Below are positions 1-8,279 of a stretch of 64,000 nucleotides of DNA, in pieces. The translations under genes were made by a program, and so were the position numbers. The DNA comes from Robertmurraya massiliosenegalensis JC6. GTDB lineage: Bacteria; Bacillota; Bacilli; Bacillales; Cytobacillaceae. The stretch lies in assembly GCF_000311725.1 (NCBI RefSeq), contig NZ_HE978514.1, positions 213,760 to 277,759 on the forward strand, in the 5' to 3' direction. The notes under the pieces were generated by a model, which saw only the letters and a list, made by a program, of their open reading frames with translations, was not told the origin of the DNA and did no database searches. Positions within the stretch are counted from its first letter, which is position 1; every line of letters begins with the position of its first letter.

Positions 1-193
1 AATATCCATTGCGGTAGTCACGACGTAGACTAGACCGTTCATAAGAACCGGCCTGTAAATAGTCATCGCGTTCTTTTTCCATAAAAGAATTCAACACCAG
101 GACGATAGACGCTTTGATCACAGCGTCTATATTAGAGTTCATAACGTATTCTTTTAAATCATCGATATTTAGGTTAAACTAAAATTGAGTCAT
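1..193 (-). pseudogene. IS256-family transposase N-terminus with an in-frame stop
   Basis: Translation from the ATG at 193 gives MTQF, then TAG at 181-179. After that the same frame runs open to the window edge: FNLNIDDLKEYVMNSN at first, later MEKERDDYLQAGSYERSS and RRDYRNGY. The second block is the characteristic N-terminal region of IS256-type (Mutator) transposases: the RDYRNGY segment precedes the DDE core. The stop replaces what is normally Q or another residue (CAG to TAG would explain it). A later start at one of the downstream Met codons is possible but would lose conserved residues. Most likely a decayed transposase, cut by the window edge. Confidence 0.75.
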
Positions 194-289
194 AATTAAT
201 TCCCTCCACATTGTTTTCGTCGCTGATAACATTGTTGACAAAAGGAATTAATTTGACTCTTTCTTTTTACACAATTATATGGACTTAAT
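1..289 (-). mobile_element. IS256-family insertion sequence, end fragment
   Basis: The start of an IS256 (Mutator-type) element entering from the left edge. It holds the first codons of the transposase on the minus strand and, beyond them, an outer terminal sequence (about 256-289). Read on the minus strand this runs GATTAAGTCCATATAATTG and then TGTAAAAAGAAAGAG, typical of IS256-family terminal inverted repeats. The element stops within one or two bases of the first 52-bp repeat unit. That suggests it inserted into the array, with the expected 8-9 bp target duplication probably in the first bases after 289. The other end is outside the window. Confidence 0.8.
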
Positions 290-290
290 C

Positions 291-1192
291 GTTCATGAGG
301 ACTAAGTCAGGCGAAAATCAGGAATGTTTGTCCTCATAAGGGGTTCATGAGGACAATGTCGGGCGAAATCCAAGAAAGTTTGTCCTCATAGAGGGTCCAT
401 GAGGACAATGTCGAACGAAATCCAAGAAAGTTTGTCCTCATAAGGGATTCATGAGGACTAACTCAGGCGAAATCGAGGAAAGTTTGTCCTCATAAGGGGT
501 TCATGAGGACAAAATCGAACGAAATCCAAGAAAGTTTGTCCTCATAGAGGGTTCATGAGGACTAACTCGAACGAAAATCATGAAAGTTTGTCCTCATAGA
601 GGGTTCATGAGGACTAACTCGAACGAAATCCAAGAAAGTTTGTCCTCATAGAGGGTTCATGAGGACTAACTCGAACGAAAATCAGGAATGTTTGTCCTCA
701 TAGAGGGTTCATGAGGACAATGTCGGGCGAAATCCAAGAAATTCTGTCCTCATAGAGGGTTCATGAGGACAAAGCTAGGCGAAATCCAAGAAATTCTGTC
801 CTCATAAGGGGTTCATGAGGACAATGTCAGGCGAAAATCAGGAAAGTTTGTCCTCATAAGGGGTTCATGAGGACAATGTCAGGCGAAAATCAGGAAAGTT
901 CGTCCTCATAGAGGGTTCATGAGGACAATGTCGAACGAAATCCAAGAAAGTTTGTCCTCATAGAGGGTCATGAGGACAAAGTCAGGCGAAAATCAGGAAG
1001 GTTTGTCCTCATAGAGGGTTCATGAGGACTAACTCGAACGAAAATCAGGAATGTTTGTCCTCATAAGGGGTTCATGAGGACAATGTCGAACGATATCTAA
1101 GAAAGTTTGTCCTCATAGAGGTTTCATGAGGACAAACTCGAACGAAAATCGAGGAAAGTTTGTCCTCATAGAGGGTTCATGAGGACAATGCC
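291..1192. repeat. 52-bp tandem array with palindromic arms, 17 units plus a partial
   Basis: The ATGAGGAC arm recurs at 295, 347, 399, 451, 503, 555, 607, 659, 711, 763, 815, 867, 919, 970, 1022, 1074, 1126 and 1179. The period is therefore 52 bp with one 51-bp step. Each unit starts TTCATGAGGACAA, has a variable but related middle (often TCGAACGAAATCCAAGAAAG) and ends TTTGTCCTCATA. The two arms are complementary, so a hairpin can form inside a unit. A tighter one can form across a unit boundary, with an 8-9 base loop between TTTGTCCTCAT and ATGAGGACAAA. The period is not a multiple of three, so it is not a protein repeat. Middles are variants of each other, not unrelated spacers, so it is not CRISPR. 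Confidence 0.95.
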
Positions 1193-1199
1193 CTTTCAT

Positions 1200-1654
1200 T
1201 TTTAATCAACTATGATTAAGAAGGCGGTATTTATCAACAGTAAGAGAACGATTAAGAAATCCGATAATAAATAGAAGGAAAATGTCCGCTTAACATTAGA
1301 TTGCAACAAAATTTATGAAGTCGCGCTTCAACAGAAAAGCAACTATTTTTTCTCCTCTAGCTTTACCATGACCTTGAGACAAGATAGCAAATTCTGCAAT
1401 TCCAATCAGCGATGCTTCATCTAATTCCTGTTTCAACATATTTTGAAACTCTAAATTTGTAAGAATACCTTACACGAATATTCTGAATTATTAAAATTCA
1501 GTATTGATCCATCTAGGAAAATAGGTATAATTAATTACATAACATGTTATATAAAATGACATTAGAGAGTATCGCAGATTTTCATATGTCACTTTTTATA
1601 ACATTTAACAACTGGTGAGTCACTACATAAACTCAAAAATTAAGGGGGAAGAAG
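1200..1654. other. Intergenic region upstream of aapJ, with a possible gene remnant
   Basis: No convincing complete gene. On the minus strand a 47-codon open frame (1439 to 1296) begins MLKQELDEASLIGIAEFA; it has no good ribosome site and a stop just upstream, so it is at best a remnant. On the plus strand there is a 7-bp inverted repeat, CTGAATT at 1483-1489 with AATTCAG at 1495-1501. A palindrome ATAACATGTTAT lies near 1540. Either could be an operator for the transporter operon downstream, but no known box is an obvious match. The aapJ ribosome site AAGGGGGAAG sits just before the ATG. Confidence 0.4.
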
Positions 1655-2758
1655 ATGAGGAAAAAGTCATCGTTATTCGTTTTTTGCTTATTAATGGTAT
1701 TTGCTCTCGCCTTAGTTGGCTGTACGAAGGATGAGGAAGCTGGAACTGGAACAGAAGAAGAAGGTGGTACTACTACTGATTCATCAGGTGGTACAGCAAG
1801 CGCATCTGGTTCAATCTTAGAAACGGTTGAAAGCAGAGGAAAATTAATTGCTGGGATTAATGATGCATTACCTGGATTTGGCTACGTAGCTTCAGACGGA
1901 AAAAATACTGGATTTGATATTGATTTCGCGAAGGCGATTGCGGCAGGTGTCCTTGGTGATGCCGAAGCAGTCGAATATCGTCCCCTATCTGCCCAAGAAC
2001 GTTTTACAGCTGTACAAACGGGTGAGGTAGATGTTTTAGTTCGAAATACCACATGGACCACGAACCGTGATTCTGAAGTAGGTTTGAACTTTGCACCAGT
2101 CACTTTCTATGACGGTCAAGGAATTATGGTTCCAGTAGATAGTGGCATTGATAGCTTAGAAGATTTAGAAGGAGCTCGTATTGGAGTTGAAACTGGTACG
2201 ACAACTGAATTAAACTTAGCTGACCAAATGCGTGCAAAAGGAATTAACTTTGAAGCTGTTGTAATGGATAGCGCTGATGCAGTTGTAGCTGCCTATGAAT
2301 CAGGAAGTATTGATGCATGGACAACGGATAAATCAGGTTTAGTCTCTCGCCAATCAATCATGCAAGACCCGTCAGCCCACAAAATTCTTACAGAAACCAT
2401 CTCTAAAGAACCTCTAGCTCCTGCTGTCAAAGGTGGCGATGACAAATGGTTCGATGCTGTGACATGGATTGTCTTCGCTACTATTCAAGCAGAAGAGTTT
2501 GGGATTACATCAGCAAATGTAGATGACTTCCTAGATGATGAAAATCCAGACATCAAGCGCTTGCTTGGAACAGAAGGAAATCTTGGCGAGCAATTAGGTT
2601 TACCAGCCGATTTTGGCTACCAAGTGATTAAACAAGTTGGAAACTATGGAGAAATTTATGACCGTCACCTTGGGCCAGATACAGTATTTAAACTTGATCG
2701 TGGTCTAAACGATCTTTATACAAATGGTGGGCTACTGTACTCCGCTCCGTTCCGTTAA
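1655..2758 (+). CDS. aapJ: AapJ-type amino-acid ABC transporter substrate-binding lipoprotein
   Basis: Extracellular solute receptor of a general L-amino-acid importer of the polar amino-acid (PAAT) family. Residues 1-23 form a lipoprotein signal with lipobox LVGC, so Cys23 is probably lipidated and the protein anchored to the outer face of the membrane. Residues 24-53 are a Gly/Thr/Ser/Glu-rich linker. Then comes a full SBP_bac_3 fold: ETVESRGKLIAGINDALPGF, the AQERFTAVQTGEVDVLVRN strand, and GVETGTTTELNLADQMRA. The AapJ-specific C-terminal part is also present (KRLLGTEGNLGEQLGL and the ending NGGLLYSAPFR). The permeases and ATPase follow after a hairpin, which suggests this subunit is made in excess. 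Substrate range (broad, or mainly Glu/Asp/Gln) cannot be read from sequence. Confidence 0.92.
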   Translation: MRKKSSLFVFCLLMVFALALVGCTKDEEAGTGTEEEGGTTTDSSGGTASASGSILETVESRGKLIAGINDALPGFGYVASDGKNTGFDIDFAKAIAAGVLGDAEAVEYRPLSAQERFTAVQTGEVDVLVRNTTWTTNRDSEVGLNFAPVTFYDGQGIMVPVDSGIDSLEDLEGARIGVETGTTTELNLADQMRAKGINFEAVVMDSADAVVAAYESGSIDAWTTDKSGLVSRQSIMQDPSAHKILTETISKEPLAPAVKGGDDKWFDAVTWIVFATIQAEEFGITSANVDDFLDDENPDIKRLLGTEGNLGEQLGLPADFGYQVIKQVGNYGEIYDRHLGPDTVFKLDRGLNDLYTNGGLLYSAPFR

Positions 2759-2775
2759 GATCAGAAAAGTTGAAA

Positions 2776-2820
2776 AGGTCTGCTATTTTAGAGGCTTCTC
2801 TAAGGGCAGACCCTTTTTTA
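2776..2820 (+). terminator. Intra-operon hairpin terminator between aapJ and aapQ
   Basis: A GGTCTGC/GCAGACC stem contains a second inner stem (TTAGAG/CTCTAA) and is followed by a run of six or more T. It lies 18 bases after the aapJ stop and before the aapQ ribosome site. It fits partial termination or 3' protection, giving more receptor than permease, as is usual in binding-protein-dependent operons. Confidence 0.85.
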
Positions 2821-2865
2821 TAAGAAACGATATCTCTAGAATATTTAAAAAAGAGGTGACCGATC

Positions 2866-4032
2866 ATGAAAAATGCCGTTACTACACCTTTTTGGCGCGA
2901 TAAAAGGATTGTTCCTATCCTCTTGCAAGTTCTGTTCGCAGCACTCGTATTGGCTGGTGGGTATTACTTTGTCACAAATGCCATTACAGGGTTGCAACAA
3001 ATAGGAATAAACTTAGGATTTAATTTTTTGAAAAACACATCAGGGTTCACCATTTCAGAATCGATGATTGATTTTCAACCGACAGATACATACGGAAGAG
3101 CGATCGTTGTCGGGATTTTAAATACATTACGGATTGCTTTTTTTGGAATTATTCTTACGAGTATTATTGGGCTGTTCGTTGGAATTGCTAAACTCTCAAA
3201 TAACTGGCTTGTCAGTAAGCTAGCAACTGTATATATTGAGATATTTCGAAACACCCCTCTTCTTGTACAAATTTTCATTTGGTTTTTCGCAGTCCTCCTC
3301 CCACTTCCAAGAATTGAAGAAGCATTAAAGCTCGGACCTGTTTTTTTCTCCAATCGCGGCATTGCCGTACCTTGGTTCGAAACCCATTCAAACACCATGA
3401 TTTGGGGAGTCACCATACTCATAGGACTCATTATTGCATTTATCCTGTTCAAGGTATTAATGAAAAAGCAATTAGAATCTGGAAAAAGAAAATACCCATT
3501 TATTTCTGCAATCGTTTCGTTCATCGTGATCATGTTGGCCACATTTATTTTCACAAAGAGCGGTCCAGTTTCCATTCATACACCAGCCGTTGCAGGAAGA
3601 GGTTTTACAGGTGGGTACACTCTATCACCTGGTTACTCAGCCATTTTGATCAGTCTCGTTATTTACACATCAACCTTTATCGCTGAAGTCATTCGCGCCG
3701 GGATTCAAGGGGTTCCAAAAGGTCAAATTGAAGCAGCAAAAGCGTTAGGACTAAAGAATTCTACAACACTACGTTTAGTTATTTTTCCACAAGCCATTCG
3801 TATCATTATTCCGCCTTTAACGAGTCAATATTTGAACCTCGTCAAAAATTCGAGTTTGGCGGTGGCAGTTGGATTTCAAGATATCGTCAGTGTTGGTGGA
3901 ACCGTTATGAACCAAACTGGTAGAGCAGTAGAAGTGATCGCAATCATGATTGCCGTATATTTAACTTTTAGTTTAATCACCTCAATCCTGATGAATATCT
4001 TTAACAAAAAAGTTCAATTGGTGGAAAGGTAG
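2866..4032 (+). CDS. aapQ: AapQ-type amino-acid ABC transporter permease
   Basis: First of two permease subunits of the Aap importer. At 388 aa it has the long form typical of AapQ/BztB, not the ~220 aa of simple PAAT permeases. There is an N-terminal membrane segment at about 15-36, a HisM-type transport domain from about 80 containing RNTPLLVQIFIWFF, and an inserted loop with extra membrane helices in the middle. The cytoplasmic EAA coupling loop is about 275-300 (GVPKGQIEAAKALGL). The start has a GAGGTGA ribosome site seven bases upstream. The next gene follows after ten bases. Confidence 0.9.
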   Translation: MKNAVTTPFWRDKRIVPILLQVLFAALVLAGGYYFVTNAITGLQQIGINLGFNFLKNTSGFTISESMIDFQPTDTYGRAIVVGILNTLRIAFFGIILTSIIGLFVGIAKLSNNWLVSKLATVYIEIFRNTPLLVQIFIWFFAVLLPLPRIEEALKLGPVFFSNRGIAVPWFETHSNTMIWGVTILIGLIIAFILFKVLMKKQLESGKRKYPFISAIVSFIVIMLATFIFTKSGPVSIHTPAVAGRGFTGGYTLSPGYSAILISLVIYTSTFIAEVIRAGIQGVPKGQIEAAKALGLKNSTTLRLVIFPQAIRIIIPPLTSQYLNLVKNSSLAVAVGFQDIVSVGGTVMNQTGRAVEVIAIMIAVYLTFSLITSILMNIFNKKVQLVER

Positions 4033-4042
4033 GTGAAGAAAT

Positions 4043-5245
4043 ATGGAAGAAATAAAGTTAGAAGCAAATAAAGAGTTACATATAATAAAACCTCCGAGCA
4101 CGCAAATAGGTGCACTGCAATGGATCAAAAAAAATCTTTTTAGCAGTTGGTCTAACGGACTATTAACGATTATCTCAGCAATCGTTACTGGATATATTCT
4201 CTTTAATACTTTTCAATTTATTTTCACAGCAGACTGGTCCGTCATTGCTGTCAATTTCCGCTTATTAATGATCGGGCAATTTCCAGTTGCTGAAATATGG
4301 AGAGTTTGGACGATACTAGGTGTTCTAACCGTGTTACTCGGGTTCTCTTGGGGTCTGTGGAAAGGTTCAATGGCCCATGTTGCTGTTTCGATCGGTGCGA
4401 TCATGGTCATCATGCTTGCAATGCCTTTTATCCAAATGAGTACGCGATTGATACTAGGAGGAAATATAATACTCCTATTTCTCACCTTCTTTATAGGCAC
4501 AAAGCTTCCTAAATTGAAAATACCAGTCATTGCTGTTTGGATCCTTTATATTCCATTGGCTATTTTTATTTTAAATGGATTTGGATTATTAGCCCCTGTC
4601 TCCTCAAATATTTGGGGCGGATTTTTATTGACCCTTTTAATCGCAAGCGTGGCCATTGTTGTCTCCTTTCCAATTGGTCTCTTGTTGGCTCTTGGAAGAA
4701 GAAGTTCATTACCGGTGATCAAGTATTTTTGTGTGATTTACATCGAGTTTATCCGTGGAATTCCACTTATTACCGTTTTATTTATTGGACAATTAATGAT
4801 TCCGTTGTTTTTAGGGAGTGGAGTAGAATTAAGCAATGTATTGCGGGCAATGATCGGGATGACTCTCTTCAGCGCCGCTTATTTAGCTGAAAATATTCGT
4901 GGCGGCCTACAATCTCTTCCACGAGGCCAATATGAAGCAGCACAAGCTCTAGGGTTAAATAAAACGTATATGATGACTTTCGTTATATTGCCTCAAGCAT
5001 TGAGAGCCGTGATTCCAGCTTGTGTCGGTCAATTTATTTCCATCTTTAAAGACACTTCCTTAGTAGCGATTGTAAGTTTAACTGATTTATTAGGAATGGG
5101 ACAAAAACTTGTCGCCAACCCAGAATTTCTCGGAAAACAAATGGAAGTCTTTGTTTTTGTAGGCTTTGTTTATTTTATCTTCTGTTATTTAATGTCACAT
5201 GTGAGCCGCCGTTTAGAAGTATCACTTGGAGTCGGACAACGATAA
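4043..5245 (+). CDS. aapM: AapM-type amino-acid ABC transporter permease
   Basis: Second permease of the Aap importer, 400 aa, with about eight hydrophobic segments and again an extended N-terminal half (AapM/BztC type). The conserved transport domain begins around residue 190. It contains [15 protein letters not shown] and the EAA loop [15 protein letters not shown] at about 285-305, which contacts the ATPase. It pairs with AapQ to form the membrane channel. An AGGTGA ribosome site lies before the ATG. The end is followed by the ATPase after 13 bases. Confidence 0.9.
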   Translation: MEEIKLEANKELHIIKPPSTQIGALQWIKKNLFSSWSNGLLTIISAIVTGYILFNTFQFIFTADWSVIAVNFRLLMIGQFPVAEIWRVWTILGVLTVLLGFSWGLWKGSMAHVAVSIGAIMVIMLAMPFIQMSTRLILGGNIILLFLTFFIGTKLPKLKIPVIAVWILYIPLAIFILNGFGLLAPVSSNIWGGFLLTLLIASVAIVVSFPIGLLLALGRRSSLPVIKYFCVIYIEFIRGIPLITVLFIGQLMIPLFLGSGVELSNVLRAMIGMTLFSAAYLAENIRGGLQSLPRGQYEAAQALGLNKTYMMTFVILPQALRAVIPACVGQFISIFKDTSLVAIVSLTDLLGMGQKLVANPEFLGKQMEVFVFVGFVYFIFCYLMSHVSRRLEVSLGVGQR

Positions 5246-5258
5246 AGGGAGTGAAAAA

Positions 5259-6038
5259 ATGGAGAGTGTTTTTGCAGTTGAAAAATTATCAGCTCCTCTT
5301 GAAGAGCGTGAGGATATTGTTACCGTAAAAGACTTGAATAAATGGTTTGGAGATTTACATGTTTTGAAAAACGTCGACCTCACCGTAAAGCAAGGTGAAG
5401 TGGTCGTTATATTGGGTCCCTCTGGTTCTGGAAAATCGACTTTTATCCGAACTCTTAATGCACTTGAAGAGTTTCAAGAAGGTGAGATTATTGTTGACGG
5501 AATAAACTTGACCAACGACTTACGAAATATTGAAGAGATACGGAAAGAAACTGGGATGGTTTTTCAATCTTTTAATCTATTTCCACATATGACCATTTTG
5601 AAAAACATCTCATTAGCTCCTATTTGGGTACGTAAATGGAAAAAACAAAAGGCGGAACAAATTGCTTTGGAATTATTAGAGCGGGTAGGTATTCCTGAGC
5701 AAGCAAACAAATATCCAGGACAATTATCCGGTGGTCAGCAACAACGGGTAGCGATAGCAAGAGCTTTAGCCATGAGACCAAAAATCATGCTATTTGATGA
5801 ACCGACTTCAGCACTCGATCCAGAAATGGTTAAAGAAGTACTTGATGTTATGAAAACACTAGCTGAATCTGGGATGACCATGCTAGTCGTAACCCATGAA
5901 ATGGGGTTTGCTCGCCAAGTTGCAGACCGTATTGTTTTATTTGATTATGGTGAAATTATCGAATCAGGACCACCTGAACAAATCTTTGATCACCCACAGC
6001 ATGAACGAACAAAATTGTTTCTATCACAAATTTTATAA
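5259..6038 (+). CDS. aapP: AapP-type amino-acid ABC transporter ATPase
   Basis: Energy-coupling subunit of the Aap importer, 259 aa in this reading. Walker [10 protein letters not shown] is at 53-61, the signature LSGGQQQR follows, and Walker B is [13 protein letters not shown]. The switch histidine lies in VVTHEMGFA. It is of the GlnQ/HisP (PAAT) class. I place the start at the ATG preceded by AAAGGGAGTG; an upstream TTG inside aapM (5226) would add 11 residues but has no good ribosome site. Last gene of the operon. Confidence 0.92.
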   Translation: MESVFAVEKLSAPLEEREDIVTVKDLNKWFGDLHVLKNVDLTVKQGEVVVILGPSGSGKSTFIRTLNALEEFQEGEIIVDGINLTNDLRNIEEIRKETGMVFQSFNLFPHMTILKNISLAPIWVRKWKKQKAEQIALELLERVGIPEQANKYPGQLSGGQQQRVAIARALAMRPKIMLFDEPTSALDPEMVKEVLDVMKTLAESGMTMLVVTHEMGFARQVADRIVLFDYGEIIESGPPEQIFDHPQHERTKLFLSQIL

Positions 6039-6059
6039 AATGTTTCCAAAACGATCCTC

Positions 6060-6087
6060 TTGAAGAATTTTTATAGGTGTGTATAAT
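6060..6087 (+). promoter_or_regulatory. Likely sigma-A promoter for the guanidine riboswitch transcript
   Basis: TTGAAG (6060-6065), a 16-base spacer and a perfect TATAAT (6082-6087) lie about 25 bases upstream of the riboswitch aptamer. Spacing and position fit a vegetative promoter whose transcript begins just before the aptamer. Confidence 0.75.
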
Positions 6088-6111
6088 AAAAAGCAATTGA
6101 AAATTTCAAAG

Positions 6112-6240
6112 GTTTTCTAGGGTTCCGCAAATTTATTTGGTCTGGTCCGAGAGAAAACTCACAGCATTTCGCTGTGTCACGGAGGGACAAAAGCCCGGGA
6201 GATTCTGTTATTAACAGCATTCTCTCAGGGCTTTTTTTTT
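6112..6240 (+). promoter_or_regulatory. Guanidine-I (ykkC) riboswitch with expression platform
   Basis: The hallmark conserved blocks of the guanidine-I class appear in order: TCTAGGGTTCCG, then GGTCTGGTCCGAGAG, then a small variable hairpin, then CACGGAGGGACAAAAGCCC and GGGAGA. The last block also forms the 5' side of a T-tailed terminator. The layout fits the known ON switch: guanidinium binding stabilises the aptamer, prevents the terminator and lets the downstream SMR exporter genes be transcribed. Confidence 0.96.
6191..6240 (+). terminator. Riboswitch-controlled terminator
   Basis: AGCCCGGGAGA pairs with TCTCTCAGGGCT around inner arms CTGTTA/TAACAG, followed by nine T. It overlaps the 3' end of the aptamer, so the terminator and the ligand-bound fold exclude each other. 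Confidence 0.9.
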
Positions 6241-6271
6241 GTTTGGTTAAATTTCAAAGGAGGTACTTAAA

Positions 6272-6613
6272 TTGAATCAAAATTGGATTTTATTAGTTGT
6301 TGCTGCCATTTTAGAAGTGTTCTGGGTGATCGGCTTAGCCCACGCTTATAGTGTTTGGACTTGGATCGGAACGATTATAGCACTCATTATCAGTAATTAC
6401 CTGATGATTTCAGCAGGTCGAACGCTACCCGTTGGAACCGTCTATTCGGTATTTGTCGGGCTCGGAGCAGCAGGCACTGTTATTTCTGAAATTTTATTCT
6501 TCGACGAACCCTTTAAATGGGAAAAAATCGTTTTAATCGCACTATTATTAATCGGTGTCATTGGCTTAAAAGTAGTTACGGATGAAAAATCCGTGAAAGG
6601 AGCTGAATCTTAA
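6272..6613 (+). CDS. ykkC: YkkC-type SMR guanidinium exporter subunit
   Basis: Small multidrug resistance family membrane protein, 113 aa, four predicted helices, with the essential SMR glutamate at residue 15 (LEVFWVIGL). The SMR block [20 protein letters not shown] is intact. It closely resembles B. subtilis YkkC, and the riboswitch in front marks it as half of a guanidinium (Gdm+)/H+ exporter, not a general drug pump. It begins with TTG, supported by AAAGGAGGT eight bases upstream. Its stop overlaps the start of the partner gene by one base (TAATG), fitting a hetero-oligomer made by coupled translation. Confidence 0.93.
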   Translation: MNQNWILLVVAAILEVFWVIGLAHAYSVWTWIGTIIALIISNYLMISAGRTLPVGTVYSVFVGLGAAGTVISEILFFDEPFKWEKIVLIALLLIGVIGLKVVTDEKSVKGAES

Positions 6614-6927
6614 TGGCTTGGTTTACATTAATCATTGCAGGTTTTTTAGAAGCATTTGGCGTGGCTATGATTAATCAATGGCATACAAAAAGAAAATGGA
6701 CTTCGTTAGTCCTTCTTTTTATCGGCTTCGGATTAAGCTTAGTTTTATTAAGTTACTCCATGCGTGTGATCCCAATGGGAACGGCTTATGCCATTTGGAC
6801 AGGGATGGGCGTAGTTGGTGGTACAATCATTGGAATGTTTTTTTACGGGGAATCAAAAGATTGGAAACGACTATTTTTTATCGGAATTGTGATTAGTTCA
6901 GCAATTGGACTTAAGCTAGTTTCATAA
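6613..6927 (+). CDS. ykkD: YkkD-type SMR guanidinium exporter subunit
   Basis: Partner SMR subunit, 104 aa, four helices, active-site Glu13 (FLEAFGV) and the block MGTAYAIWTGMGVVGG. Translation is coupled to ykkC by the one-base stop/start overlap. The YkkC/YkkD type of SMR works as a pair in opposite orientation; here both are under one guanidine-I riboswitch. A strong hairpin follows. Confidence 0.93.
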   Translation: MAWFTLIIAGFLEAFGVAMINQWHTKRKWTSLVLLFIGFGLSLVLLSYSMRVIPMGTAYAIWTGMGVVGGTIIGMFFYGESKDWKRLFFIGIVISSAIGLKLVS

Positions 6928-6933
6928 ATTTAT

Positions 6934-6959
6934 AGCGTCTCGAATAGACTCGAGACGCT
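6934..6959. terminator. Bidirectional terminator between ykkD and the converging gene
   Basis: A perfect 9-bp stem AGCGTCTCG/CGAGACGCT with an 8-base loop. It is flanked by T-rich sequence on the plus side and A-rich sequence on the other, so it can end transcripts from both directions. Confidence 0.8.
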
Positions 6960-6965
6960 TATTTC

Positions 6966-7478
6966 TTAGACCAAAAAATCTTTCCCATTCTGCATAAAAT
7001 CGACTAACCAGATCATTCCCATAAATAAGGTCCATACGAGGAGCGGAATGGCTAAACTTTGAAGGGTATTCACCCATCTGTAATTGTCTCTTTTTTTCAT
7101 TAAAAATCTGTCCACCGCGAAATACACAATGGATGCAAAAAGACTGATCCAAAGCAAAATCGAACCAAAGAGTAAATGAAACGCTGCTGCAATCCATCGT
7201 TCTATTCTTCTTAATTTGCCTCTAGCTATTAATTTTGCGAGAAGATCACTGATTAACGATGTGATGGTTCCATAAATGAAAATAACAGGAAAACTATAGA
7301 TTAAGTATACTGGAGTGACCATTATAAAGGCCCACAAGTAATCTTTTATGGAATTGATTTCATCCCCAAAGGGAGATGGCATGACCAGCCCCATCAAGAT
7401 GGCGAATAAAGAACCTGCCATTGCTGCGGTTATAAGTTTTCTAGGCAATACGTTAGTTGTGATATCTTTTATGTCCAA
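6966..7478 (-). CDS. Membrane protein of unknown function
   Basis: A 170-aa protein with about five hydrophobic segments: near 17-35, 48-72, 100-125 and 140-162, with a positively charged stretch (ARGKLRRIERW) in the middle that should face the cytoplasm. I do not recognise the family. It starts at TTG after AGGTGGGAG. It is the last of a group of minus-strand small genes (7.5-11.2 kb) of unknown role and converges on ykkD. Confidence 0.7.
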   Translation of the reverse strand: MDIKDITTNVLPRKLITAAMAGSLFAILMGLVMPSPFGDEINSIKDYLWAFIMVTPVYLIYSFPVIFIYGTITSLISDLLAKLIARGKLRRIERWIAAAFHLLFGSILLWISLFASIVYFAVDRFLMKKRDNYRWVNTLQSLAIPLLVWTLFMGMIWLVDFMQNGKDFLV

Positions 7479-7495
7479 GGTTCTCCCACCTTACC

Positions 7496-7810
7496 TCATT
7501 TACCTATTCTTTTTCTCTCCATAAAATCTTCTTCAATGATTTCCGTTTCAGGAGATAAAAGTGATTGGAATTTATTAAATAACTCTTGAATCTCTTTATC
7601 TTCATTTATAAGATCGATGCTCTTTTTATACTCATTTTCATCTTTATAAGTTGAGATTTCTAACCATTTCGTTGCATCTTCTTTACTATTTATATACACG
7701 GTTTGGAAATCTACATATTGGCTGTAAATTTTAATTGCCTGATCTTGTATTCTCAAGTATTCTTCTATTTGATTCAACTGTATATGGTATTGATAGATTT
7801 TAACGAACAA
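7496..7810 (-). CDS. Small protein, possible dimeric alpha-beta barrel (ABM-like)
   Basis: About 104 aa. The layout resembles the antibiotic-biosynthesis-monooxygenase/dimeric alpha-beta barrel fold: a beta strand (KIYQYHIQL), an amphipathic helix, strands (VDFQTVYINS, TKWLEISTY), then a helix with INEDKEIQELFNKF. This is a fold-level guess; no catalytic residues can be named. I prefer the TTG at 7810 because GGGGTGAGG lies just before it; upstream in-frame GTG and ATG codons would place that ribosome site inside the gene. Downstream of the DUF3221-like gene. Confidence 0.6.
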   Translation of the reverse strand: MFVKIYQYHIQLNQIEEYLRIQDQAIKIYSQYVDFQTVYINSKEDATKWLEISTYKDENEYKKSIDLINEDKEIQELFNKFQSLLSPETEIIEEDFMERKRIGK

Positions 7811-7851
7811 GACCTCACCCCTTTTCATAGTCAGTTCCAACACCTACATTA

Positions 7852-8250
7852 TTACTCATCAGAAATCTCTTCAATGTGATAGGCTGAAATTCTTGCTGGA
7901 AAAGATTCTCTTAAGAAATCGCCATGAACGCGAATCTTTTCGTTAATGTTGAGACCTTTTAATATTCTCTTATCCTCTGCATCCTTGTGAACCGTCACGA
8001 TAATTGTGGAATATCCATAGTCCGAAGTAAGCATACCCTTTATCCTTTTTCCCATACTGACTGGTTCATCCGATATCCAAACTTCACCTGACCTTTTTGA
8101 AACAACATAGCCTTCTACAGTATATGTATCTAAATAGTCAGAAATTTCGGTAGAGATTTCGCTTTTTGAATCAGATTCTTTTAAAGTAAAAGAAATAACT
8201 AATCCCATAAAAATAGCAAGCAATAATCCTAGGAAAATTTTATTACTCAA
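7852..8250 (-). CDS. DUF3221-like secreted or membrane-anchored protein
   Basis: About 132 aa: an N-terminal hydrophobic signal/anchor (NKIFLGLLLAIFMGLVISF), a short acidic linker, then a beta-rich domain. The domain has the VEGYVVSKRSGEVWISDE pattern and a following IRVHGDFLRESFPARISAYHIE, which looks like the OB-fold-like DUF3221 family of Bacillus. The TTG at 8250 with AGGTGGGGAG in front is the better start; an ATG at 8283 would overlap the upstream gene. Function unknown; it should sit outside the membrane. Confidence 0.6.
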   Translation of the reverse strand: MSNKIFLGLLLAIFMGLVISFTLKESDSKSEISTEISDYLDTYTVEGYVVSKRSGEVWISDEPVSMGKRIKGMLTSDYGYSTIIVTVHKDAEDKRILKGLNINEKIRVHGDFLRESFPARISAYHIEEISDE

Positions 8251-8279
8251 GGCTCCCCACCTATATTTTATTAAGAAAA

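Noticed and set aside
291-1192. CRISPR array
   Set aside because: The unit middles are variants of one another, not unrelated spacers, the 52-bp unit consists mostly of related sequence, and no cas genes are present.
291-1192. Gene for a repeat protein
   Set aside because: The period of 52 is not a multiple of three and stops occur in the frames.
5226-5258. TTG start for the ATPase inside aapM
   Set aside because: The ATG at 5259 has a strong ribosome site directly ahead; the TTG has none.
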